Program-made: the position numbers and the translations under genes
In this document: piece after piece, positions 1 to 7,281 of the stretch
Layout of the letters: every line of letters starts with the position of its first letter
How positions within the stretch are numbered: the first letter of the stretch is position 1
Notes under the pieces: generated by a model
What the model was told of the DNA's origin: nothing
The model's database searches: none
Seen by the model: the letters and a program-made list of their open reading frames with translations, nothing else
Assembly (NCBI RefSeq): GCF_020103725.1
Contig: NZ_JAHXBG010000036.1
Location: 44,138-108,137 of the forward strand
Direction of reading: 5' to 3'
Length of the DNA stretch: 64,000 nt
Source: Hyalangium gracile
Lineage (GTDB): Bacteria > Myxococcota > Myxococcia > Myxococcales > Myxococcaceae

Positions 1-162
1 CAAGTGCCCGCTCGCTCGGTCGGAGGGGAGCCCAGCCCGACTCTTGCTGACGGCGGACCGTAACACCAGGGATAACGCCCGGTCCGGGCCCCTGCCATGG
101 GGCCATGCGTTCACAGGGGTACTTCGCCTACACTCCCAGTACTATACGCCGGGCTGCCAGCC
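1..162. other. Flank downstream of rluA-like gene, no gene seen
   Basis: I see no convincing coding region here. Reading frames that cross it are antisense shadows of the pseudouridine synthase gene. There is a perfect 6-bp stem-loop (GGCCCC at 87-92, GGGGCC at 99-104), but no U-run on either side, so it is only a weak candidate for a terminator of the minus-strand gene that ends at 163. Confidence 0.4.
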
Positions 163-1854
163 TCAGAAGGGCGGTGGGCTCTCCAGGTGGATGCGCTCGC
201 CCGAGCGGGGGTGTGTGAAAGTCACGGCCTCGGCGTGGAGCAGCAGGCGAGCGTCGTCCCGGCCGTACAGTCGGTCGCCGACGAGCGGGGCGCCCAGGCC
301 GAGTGGGTGCGCGGTGTGGACGCGGAGCTGGTGCGTCCGATCGGTGCGGGGAATGAGCGACACCCGGGTCCTCGCGTCGGTTCGCCGCAGGACATGCCAC
401 TCGGTGAGGGCGCGCTTGCCGTGCAGGGGATCGACGAGGTGGCGGGGACGCTGCTCGGGGTCGGCTCGGAGCGGCAGCTCGATGAGCCCCTGGTCTCCCG
501 TGACGTGGCCGTCGAGCCAGGCGACGTAGCGCTTGTCGGCCTCGCTCCGGCCGAACTGCTGGTGGAGCGCGGCGTGCGTCTCCAGGTCCTTGGCGACGAG
601 GAGGAGCCCGGAGGTCTCCGCCTCGAGCGGATGGAGGATGAGCGGCCCGGAGTGCGCGGCGGAGCGGCTCTGGAGCCGGACGAGCACCGAGTCTCGCCGC
701 GGCTCGTGACGGCCGGGGACTGACAGCAGGCCACAGGGCTTGTCGACGACGAGCAGCCACGCGTCCTCGTACACGACACGCAGCTCATCCTCCGGGCCCG
801 GTGTGGCGGCGGAGGCTGGGGCCGGGTCCACGGACAGGCCTTCGAGCATGTACGGGAGGACCGCGCCGCACTTGCTCTGGCACGCCGGGTAGTACTCGCC
901 CGCGTGCCGATCGCCCGTCAGGGGTGGCGCTCCCCACCAGAACTCGGCGAGCGCGAGGGGCTTCAGGCGATGGTGGTAGGCCTGGGCGAGGAGCTTCGGC
1001 GCGGCGCAGTCCCCCGCGCCGCCTGGGGGAGGCTCGGGGGCGAACATCACTTCCAGGGTCCGCGTTTCACCGCGCGCATTCGGAATCACGTAGCTGGCGG
1101 CGATCTGTCGCCAGAGCTGCCGCGAGAGCCCAGCGCGCAGGCGCTCCAGCTCGGTGCGGCGTGCGGTGAGCTCCCTCTGGGCCTCCGCCAGGCTCTCTCG
1201 CTCCTGGTGGTGCGCCGCGTCCTGTCGTCGGCGCGCCTCGCTGTCGGCGCGGCTCTCCTGGCCGAGCGCGTGGAGCGCCGCGCGTCGCTCCTCCTCTCCG
1301 AGCGTGCCCTCGGTCAGCCGCCGGCGTGCGGCCTGCCGGAGGCGGCGGTTCTCCTCATGGCGCGCGCGCAGCTCGGCCGTGGCCGCGGCCTGACGCTCGG
1401 TCAGCTCCGCCAGGCGCGTGCGCAGCGCGACGGCCTCGGCTCCATCCACCAGCTCGGCATGGCGGGCGGCGAGCGCATACAGCTCGGCCTGGCCCGCGGG
1501 CCAGAACGCATCCCGCGCCACCGGATCGAAGAGGGGCGGCGCGAACCCGTCCACGTGCCAGCGCTCGTCGAGCATGCCCGAGAACCCGCAGAGGTAGCCC
1601 ACGCGGCCATCGGGCGCCGCGACGACCAGCACCCCGAACATCTTGCCGCGGCCCGGCGTGTCGAGGCCGCTCAGGTCGACCCGTCCGGCGAGGTCTCCGT
1701 GGCGCAGGCGGCGCAGCAGCTCCTCGGCGGCCCGGCGCGCCAGGGGGTGGGGTGGGCCTCCCGCGAACGGGCTTGCGAGCCGCGCCGGCAGCTCCGTCGG
1801 AGCCGGCTGTGGATCGAAGTACGTCACGACATCGTGCAAGGGTGCCTCTCCCAC
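163..1854 (-). CDS. RluA-family pseudouridine synthase, long form, altered catalytic motif
   Basis: The protein has 563 residues. The C-terminal 220 or so form an RluA-type pseudouridine synthase domain that would isomerise uridine in rRNA or tRNA. Seen: the opening VVDKPCGLLSVPG, the motif ILHPLEAETSGLLLVAKD and the end motif TDRTHQLRVH. The N-terminal 330 residues include a charged, coiled-coil-rich segment (about 150-240), as in the long RluA-like proteins of gammaproteobacteria. Odd: the family motif HRLDxxTSG reads HPLEAETSG, so the catalytic Asp is Glu and the preceding Arg is Pro. The rest of the fold looks intact and the frame is open. The start shown is GTG at 1854; TTG at 1839 has a better ribosome-binding site (GGAGAGG, 5 bases away) and may be the true start. 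It is preceded by a terminator, so it is probably transcribed alone. Confidence 0.85.
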   Translation of the reverse strand: MGEAPLHDVVTYFDPQPAPTELPARLASPFAGGPPHPLARRAAEELLRRLRHGDLAGRVDLSGLDTPGRGKMFGVLVVAAPDGRVGYLCGFSGMLDERWHVDGFAPPLFDPVARDAFWPAGQAELYALAARHAELVDGAEAVALRTRLAELTERQAAATAELRARHEENRRLRQAARRRLTEGTLGEEERRAALHALGQESRADSEARRRQDAAHHQERESLAEAQRELTARRTELERLRAGLSRQLWRQIAASYVIPNARGETRTLEVMFAPEPPPGGAGDCAAPKLLAQAYHHRLKPLALAEFWWGAPPLTGDRHAGEYYPACQSKCGAVLPYMLEGLSVDPAPASAATPGPEDELRVVYEDAWLLVVDKPCGLLSVPGRHEPRRDSVLVRLQSRSAAHSGPLILHPLEAETSGLLLVAKDLETHAALHQQFGRSEADKRYVAWLDGHVTGDQGLIELPLRADPEQRPRHLVDPLHGKRALTEWHVLRRTDARTRVSLIPRTDRTHQLRVHTAHPLGLGAPLVGDRLYGRDDARLLLHAEAVTFTHPRSGERIHLESPPPF

Positions 1855-1901
1855 GCGGCCGGTCCATCCGGGGCGGTGCTCTCCGGGATGCTGACATATC
1901 C

Positions 1902-1957
1902 AAAAAGGGAAGGCCCCCGCCCCGGCCTGAGTGGACTCAGGGAGGGCGAGGGCCTTC
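1902..1957 (-). terminator. Rho-independent terminator after the 12-repeat surface protein
   Basis: Read on the minus strand, a long imperfect hairpin (GAAGGCCC at one end, GGGCCTTC at the other, with an inner TGAGT/ACTCA stem) is followed by CCTTTTTGG. A hairpin plus T-run about 60 bases after the stop of the 2015-7006 gene is a good intrinsic terminator. It also separates that gene from the pseudouridine synthase gene. Confidence 0.7.
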
Positions 1958-1980
1958 TCGGACCTGCGCTCGGGAGGGGA

Positions 1981-2006
1981 GAGGGGGCTCAGGCAGCAGC
2001 CCCCTC
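1981..2006 (-). terminator. Hairpin directly after the stop of the 12-repeat surface protein
   Basis: A perfect 9-bp stem (GAGGGGGCT 1981-1989 with AGCCCCCTC 1998-2006) has an 8-base loop and starts about 9 bases after the stop codon. It has no T-run. It may protect the mRNA 3' end or pause polymerase ahead of the stronger terminator at 1902-1957. Confidence 0.4.
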
Positions 2007-2014
2007 CGTGTCCG

Positions 2015-5000
2015 TCACGGGCAGATGGTGCGCTCGTTCAGCGGGTTGATGTGACCCTCGGCGTTGCCGTTGAACGACTTCGCGTAGATGCCACCATCCC
2101 AGCTGCCGTTGTTGAAGGTGATGTTGGCGTAGGGCGCCAGCACCGTGCCCCAGAAGCCGTAGCCCTGGGCGTTGATGCTGGTGGTGTCCACGAAGTTGTA
2201 CAGGACGGTCTGCGCGCTCACACCGCTGAACGAGTGGCCGAAGCCCTGGAACGTGGCCGAGGCGCCGCGGATGTTCACCACCACGAAGGAGCCAGACGGC
2301 GCGCTGATGGACAGCAGCTTGGCGCCCGTGAAGGCGCTGGCCTGCACGTCGAACACGTTCACGCTCGGGTTCGTGCCGGACAGCATCACGCCACCCCAGC
2401 TCTCGCGCTTCGTCGTGCCGTTGGCCGGCAGGGCCGCCAGGCGGGCCGACACGCTGCGCAGCTCGGCGAACCGGGCCGCGAAGTCGATGGGCATGCCCTG
2501 GGACACGGTGCCCCGCGGGAACGTCACGCTCTGGTTGGTGCTGAGGCTGCCACCGTAATAGGTGTCACCCCAGACGGCGCCGCGGTTGAGCGTCAGGTTG
2601 CCACCCGCCACCAGGGTCTTCGAGATGTCGCTGGCCGGCAGCCCGGAGCCCACCGCGAAGTCCTCCATGGAGATGTTGCCGCCCGCCGCCACCTTGCCCA
2701 CCACGTCGTGGCCGCCGGTGTACGAGTCCTCGAGGAAGAGGTTGTAGTCGTTCAGCTTCACGTCGATGCAGCTGACGGCGCAGGGGCCCGCCACCGTGAG
2801 CAGACGCGTGGCGGTGCTCGTGTTGCCCGCGTCGTCCGTCACGCTGTAGGTGACCGTGTACTGGCCGGCCCGCGTCTGGTCCAGGTTGCTGGTGCTGGTG
2901 ATGCGCGAGGTGAGGTTGCCCGCGCAGGAGTCGGAGGCGGTGGCGCCCGGATCCACGTAGGGCGCGCCGTTGCACTGGAGCACCGAGGGACCGGAGAGCA
3001 CCTGGAGCTGCGGCCCCACGGTGTCACGCACCGTCACCGAGCGGCTGGCGGTCGCCGTGTTGCCGGAGGCGTCGGCCACCAGGTAGCTCAGCGAGTAGTT
3101 GCCCAGCGCGGCCGTGTTGACCGAGCCCGACTTGACGATGGAGGCGGTCAGGTCGCCCGTGCAGGCGTCGGCCGCCGTGGCGCCCGGATCCGTGTAGCTC
3201 GAGCCGCACTCGACGGCCTGGCTGGCGGAGCCCAGCAGCGAGAGGGTAGGCGCCAGGGTGTCCACCACCGCCACCGTGCGGCTGGGGGACGCCGCCGTGT
3301 TGCCGGAGGCATCCGCCGCCGTGTAGCCCAGCGTGTAGCTGCCCGGCGCGTTCGTGTTCACGCTGCCAGACACCGTCACCGGCAGGGCGCCAGCGCACAC
3401 GTCGGTGGCCACGGCGCCCGGGTCGGTGTACGCCGTGCCGCACTCGACCTGCTGGCTGAGCGAGCCGTTGACCGTGATGGACGGGGCCAGCGTGTCGACC
3501 ACGGACACCGCGCGGGAGACGGAGGGCGCGGCCTGGCCGGATGGATCCGTCACGTTGTAGACGAGGGCGTAGTTGCCCGGAGCGCCGCTGTTCACGGCGC
3601 CGGAGCGGATGATGCGGCTGGTGACGTCGCCGAAGCACACGTCGGTGGCCGTGGCGCCCGGGTCGCTGTACGGCGTGCCGCACTCGAGCGACTGGGTGGC
3701 CGGGCCGAGCAGCGCCAGCGTGGGCGGCTCGTTGTCGTTCACGTGCACCGTGCGCGTCACCGGCGCGACGGTCGTGTTGCCCGCGGGGTCCGTCACGCTG
3801 TAGCGGATGGTGAAGGTGCTGGGCCGGGCCGTGTCGCCCACCTGCGTCGCCTGGATCTGCGCCGTCAGGTCACCGAAGCAGGCGTCGCTGGCCGTGGCGC
3901 CCGGATCCACGTAGGTGGATCCGCACTCGTACGTCGTCTCGAGCGGGCCGAGGACCGTGATGGCCGGAGCCAGGGTGTCGCTCACGGTCACCTCGCGGCT
4001 GGCGGAGGCGGCGTGGCCGGAGGGGTCGGCCACCGAGTAGCCCAGCGCGTAGCTGCCCAGGGCGCTCGTGTTCACGTTGCCCGTCCGCTGGATGGCGGCG
4101 GTCAGGTCACCGGCGCACACGTCGCTGGCCGTGGCGCCCGGGTCGGTGTACGGCGTGCCGCACTCCTGCGACTGCCGGGGCGAGCCGATGAGCGACAGCG
4201 TCGGAGCCAGGGTGTCGCTGACGGCCACCGTGCGGCTGGCGGAGGCGCTGTGGCCGGCGCCATCGTTCGCGCTGTAGCTCAGCGTGTAGCTGGCCGGGAC
4301 GTAGGGGTTCACGCTGCCAGCCACCGCCACCGGCAGGGCGCCGGCGCACTGGTCGCTGGCCGTGGCGCCCGGGTCGGCATACGTCGAGCCGCACTCCAGG
4401 GCCTGGGCGGCCGGGCCGTTGAGCGTCAGCGTGGGAGCCAGCGTGTCGCGCACCGTCACCGTGCGGCTGGTGGTCGAGGTGGCCGTGTTGCCCGCCGGGT
4501 CCGTCGCCCGGTAGCTGATGGTGTAGCTGCCCGGCACATTCGGGTTGGCCGAGGCGGTGGCCACCGCCGGCCGCGGCCCGGCGCACAGGTCGCTCGCCGT
4601 GGCGCCCGGATCCGTGTAGCTCGCGCCGCACTCCACCGCCTGGGTCAGCGGGCCGGTGACCGTGATGACCGGCGCCTTCGTGTCGTTGACCGTGACGGTG
4701 CGGGTGGCCTCCGGGGCCGCGTTGTTCTTCGCGTCCTTCACGTTGTAGCGGAGCGTGTAGGCGGCCGGGACCATGTTGTTCACCGTGCCGGTCTTCACGA
4801 TCGCGCTCGTCAGGTTGCCGTAGCACTGGTCGCTGGCCGTGGCGCCCGGATCGCTGAACGGGCTGGCGCACTCGAGCGTGGTGCTGGCCGCGCCGAGCAG
4901 CGTCAGCGTCGGGGCCTTCGTGTCGGCCACCGTCACCGCGCGGTTGGGCGAGACGACCACGTTGCCCGAGGGGTCCGTCGCCCGGTAGCTGATGCTGTAG

Positions 5001-7006
5001 TTGCCCGGCGTGCCCATGAGGATGTTGTTGGTGTGGACCACCGGCGTCAGGGCGCCAGCGCACGTGTCGCTGGCCGTGGCGCCCGGGTCCGGGTACGTGC
5101 CGCCGCACTCCACCGTCTGGGGAGAGGCGCCCAGGAGCGAGATGGTCGGCGCCTGCCTGTCACGCACGAAGACGGTGCGGGTGGCCTCCAGGGCGGCGCG
5201 GTTGCCCGAGTCCTTCACGTTGTAGCGGATGAGGTAGTTACCCACCGCGGAGGTGTTCACCGTGCCGCTCTGGACGATGCGCGGCGTCAGGTTGCCCTCG
5301 CACTGGTCGGCGGCCGTGGCGCCCTGGTCCACATAAGGGGTGGCGCACTCGTGCGTCACACCCTCCTGGCCGGTGCGGGTGATGACCGGCGCCAGCGTGT
5401 CGGCCACGGGCACCGTGCGCGTCACGACCGGGGACTTGTTCCCCGACGAGTCCGTCGCCTGGTAGGTCAGCGAATAGGTGCTGGGGACGCTCAGCCTCAC
5501 CGAGCCCGTCCTCGCGATGCTGCTCTGGGGCAGCGTGCCCTCGCACAGGTCGCTCGCGGTGGCGCCCGGGTCGACGTAGGTGGCGGTCGGGTGGCACTCC
5601 TGCGGGTCGTTCGCCTGGCCGTTCAGCGCGATGGTCGGCGCCACGCTGTCAGCCACCGTCACCACGCCGGTGCACGTGGAGGACAGGCCCGCCTCGTCCG
5701 TGCAGGTCAGCGTCACGGTGGTGTTGCCGATGTTGTACGGGCCCGGCGGGCTCTGCGTGCAGCCCACCAGATCGTTGTCCGGATCGTACGAGCCGCTGTC
5801 GATGCCAGCCTCGGCGCCGCAGGTGTACTCGGCCACCGCCGTCACGTTCTGGCACAGCGCGACCGGCGGGCGGTTGACGGCCATCAGGTTGGGGACCTTG
5901 CAGAACGCGGTGCACTCACCCAGGTGGCCGTTGGCGTCGCCCGTGCGGCCGTTGGCCTCGCCCTTGTCGCACTCCTCGCCGAACTCGGCATCCACCACGC
6001 CATCGCCGCACCAGTTGCTGCGGCAGGACCAGGAGCACGTCTCCCAAGGCTGCTGGCTGGAGGTGGCCGGCTGGCCGTTGAGGCCATCGCCCAGGTCGCA
6101 CTCCTCGCCGGACGGAGCCGGGTTGATGCCGCAGCCGGCGCCCAGCGTCATCGCGCCACGCACCAGGATGTATGGCGAGCCCACGTACTGCGTCTCGAAG
6201 CCCGGATCGACGGTGTAGTCCACATAGAGCTTCTGAGCGGGGACCGCCGCGGTGGCGCGCATCGCGATGCCCGCGTGCGAGAAGTCGCGCTCCGGGTAGG
6301 AGGTGAACACCGAGCGCGCCGCGCAGCCGCCCGCGCCAGGCAGCGAGTAGTCAGAGACGTCGCGGGAGATGATGTCGTTGTACATCTCGAAGACGTGCGC
6401 GGAGTCGGCGCAGCCCGGCACGCCCTGGATGTGGAAGGAGCCGAACGGCTCGAGCAGCGCCACCTCGGTGCCGGCCGGAGCGTTCTGATAGGCGCAGCCC
6501 AGCGCGATGTACATGCCCGTGCGCTTCTGCACCGAGTTGAGGGCGTAGCGGATGCCGTTCTCCACCAGCAGCTCCGTGCCGTTGGTGGTGGGGTCCGTGG
6601 CGAGGATGGCCACGTCACCGTCGACGATGGCGCCCCAGTTGCGCCGCGAGTCGATGGCCGCCTGGAAGGCCTCGGTGCCGCTCTGGCACGCCGCATCGCC
6701 GATGATGAGCGCGCGGTAGCTCATGAACTGCTGGGCCGACATCACCTTCCACTGCGAAGGCGTGACGATGTCGATCTGGGCCTCGGGAGCGAAGTCGGCC
6801 ACCGCCCGGGCCTCGCGGCTGTCGAGGCCATCCTTCACGGTGCTGCCCAGGATGAGCACCTTGTTGCTGGCGCTCAGCGCCTGCTGGGCCGAGCCCAGCG
6901 TCGCTTCGGAGGAGCCAGGCGACGGCCCGGCGGGATCTTGCTGGCAGGCATTGGATGCCAGCGCGGTGATCAGCAGTGCGGCTCTTCCTACGCTTCTCGG
7001 TGTCAT
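2015..7006 (-). CDS. Secreted choice-of-anchor A protein with 12 DUF5011-like Ig repeats
   Basis: The protein has 1663 residues from ATG at 7006, chosen because GGGGGA lies 7 bases upstream; an in-frame ATG at 7078 lacks this. Order: signal sequence ending ALASNAC (a lipoprotein signal with a poor lipobox, or a signal peptidase I site); an uncharacterised alpha/beta-looking domain (about 40-290); a Cys-rich DUF4215-like segment (about 290-367); one HYR-like Ig domain (about 375-449); 12 tandem DUF5011-like repeats of about 79 residues (450-1405); and a choice-of-anchor A domain at the C-terminus. Each repeat has a Cys near its start and the pattern DPGATASDxCxG, so a disulfide per repeat is likely. 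No sorting signal (MYXO-CTERM, PEP-CTERM or LPXTG) follows the last domain. I infer a cell-surface or extracellular adhesion or matrix protein. The 7282-10158 gene is its paralogue. Confidence 0.85.
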   Translation of the reverse strand: MTPRSVGRAALLITALASNACQQDPAGPSPGSSEATLGSAQQALSASNKVLILGSTVKDGLDSREARAVADFAPEAQIDIVTPSQWKVMSAQQFMSYRALIIGDAACQSGTEAFQAAIDSRRNWGAIVDGDVAILATDPTTNGTELLVENGIRYALNSVQKRTGMYIALGCAYQNAPAGTEVALLEPFGSFHIQGVPGCADSAHVFEMYNDIISRDVSDYSLPGAGGCAARSVFTSYPERDFSHAGIAMRATAAVPAQKLYVDYTVDPGFETQYVGSPYILVRGAMTLGAGCGINPAPSGEECDLGDGLNGQPATSSQQPWETCSWSCRSNWCGDGVVDAEFGEECDKGEANGRTGDANGHLGECTAFCKVPNLMAVNRPPVALCQNVTAVAEYTCGAEAGIDSGSYDPDNDLVGCTQSPPGPYNIGNTTVTLTCTDEAGLSSTCTGVVTVADSVAPTIALNGQANDPQECHPTATYVDPGATASDLCEGTLPQSSIARTGSVRLSVPSTYSLTYQATDSSGNKSPVVTRTVPVADTLAPVITRTGQEGVTHECATPYVDQGATAADQCEGNLTPRIVQSGTVNTSAVGNYLIRYNVKDSGNRAALEATRTVFVRDRQAPTISLLGASPQTVECGGTYPDPGATASDTCAGALTPVVHTNNILMGTPGNYSISYRATDPSGNVVVSPNRAVTVADTKAPTLTLLGAASTTLECASPFSDPGATASDQCYGNLTSAIVKTGTVNNMVPAAYTLRYNVKDAKNNAAPEATRTVTVNDTKAPVITVTGPLTQAVECGASYTDPGATASDLCAGPRPAVATASANPNVPGSYTISYRATDPAGNTATSTTSRTVTVRDTLAPTLTLNGPAAQALECGSTYADPGATASDQCAGALPVAVAGSVNPYVPASYTLSYSANDGAGHSASASRTVAVSDTLAPTLSLIGSPRQSQECGTPYTDPGATASDVCAGDLTAAIQRTGNVNTSALGSYALGYSVADPSGHAASASREVTVSDTLAPAITVLGPLETTYECGSTYVDPGATASDACFGDLTAQIQATQVGDTARPSTFTIRYSVTDPAGNTTVAPVTRTVHVNDNEPPTLALLGPATQSLECGTPYSDPGATATDVCFGDVTSRIIRSGAVNSGAPGNYALVYNVTDPSGQAAPSVSRAVSVVDTLAPSITVNGSLSQQVECGTAYTDPGAVATDVCAGALPVTVSGSVNTNAPGSYTLGYTAADASGNTAASPSRTVAVVDTLAPTLSLLGSASQAVECGSSYTDPGATAADACTGDLTASIVKSGSVNTAALGNYSLSYLVADASGNTATASRSVTVRDTVGPQLQVLSGPSVLQCNGAPYVDPGATASDSCAGNLTSRITSTSNLDQTRAGQYTVTYSVTDDAGNTSTATRLLTVAGPCAVSCIDVKLNDYNLFLEDSYTGGHDVVGKVAAGGNISMEDFAVGSGLPASDISKTLVAGGNLTLNRGAVWGDTYYGGSLSTNQSVTFPRGTVSQGMPIDFAARFAELRSVSARLAALPANGTTKRESWGGVMLSGTNPSVNVFDVQASAFTGAKLLSISAPSGSFVVVNIRGASATFQGFGHSFSGVSAQTVLYNFVDTTSINAQGYGFWGTVLAPYANITFNNGSWDGGIYAKSFNGNAEGHINPLNERTICP
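2787..5655 (-). repeat. 12 tandem coding repeats of about 239 bp
   Basis: This repeat array encodes the 12 Ig-like DUF5011 units. The most conserved DNA is the stretch encoding DPGATASD (plus strand gtcgctggccgtggcgcccg and variants), which recurs once per unit. Units differ enough to have diverged, but the array could still recombine and change copy number, as the 3-copy paralogue suggests. Confidence 0.85.
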
Positions 7007-7241
7007 CGGGCATCCCCCACGATGAATGGACGACGGCAGGCTCATCTCCGACCCTTGCGCTGGATTTCCCCAAGCCACTGAAAGGAGGAATCCGGGTTCA
7101 GCGAGAGTTCTGAGAAAGCATTATTGTTCTGCTGAAAAGTTTCAAGAGGGATTAAATGAAGTTCGAGGTTTTCCGTCTCTCGAGCCCTCTTGTTTGTGTA
7201 TGTCTTTGTCCGGGCGGGGATGTTTTTGTCTGTTTTGATGG

Positions 7242-7270
7242 GAGGACGGGGCAGAGATACCCCCGTCCTC
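7242..7270 (-). terminator. Hairpin after the 3-repeat surface protein
   Basis: A perfect 10-bp stem (GAGGACGGGG 7242-7251 with CCCCGTCCTC 7261-7270) and a 9-base loop lie about 12 bases beyond the stop of the 7282-10158 gene. On the minus strand it is followed by CCCATCAAAACAG, not a U-run, so it may terminate weakly or only stabilise the transcript. The rest of the 7007-7281 gap should hold the promoter of the 12-repeat gene; I could not identify one with confidence. Confidence 0.45.
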
Positions 7271-7281
7271 GAACCCTGGAA

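Noticed and set aside
2787..5655. CRISPR-like regular repeats
   Set aside because: The period is about 239 bases and each unit is an in-frame Ig domain; not a CRISPR array.
1931..7081. 1716-residue open frame on the plus strand
   Set aside because: It is exactly antisense to the 12-repeat surface protein; its His/Gly/Ala/Arg-rich content mirrors GC-rich codon bias of the real strand and it has no recognisable domain.
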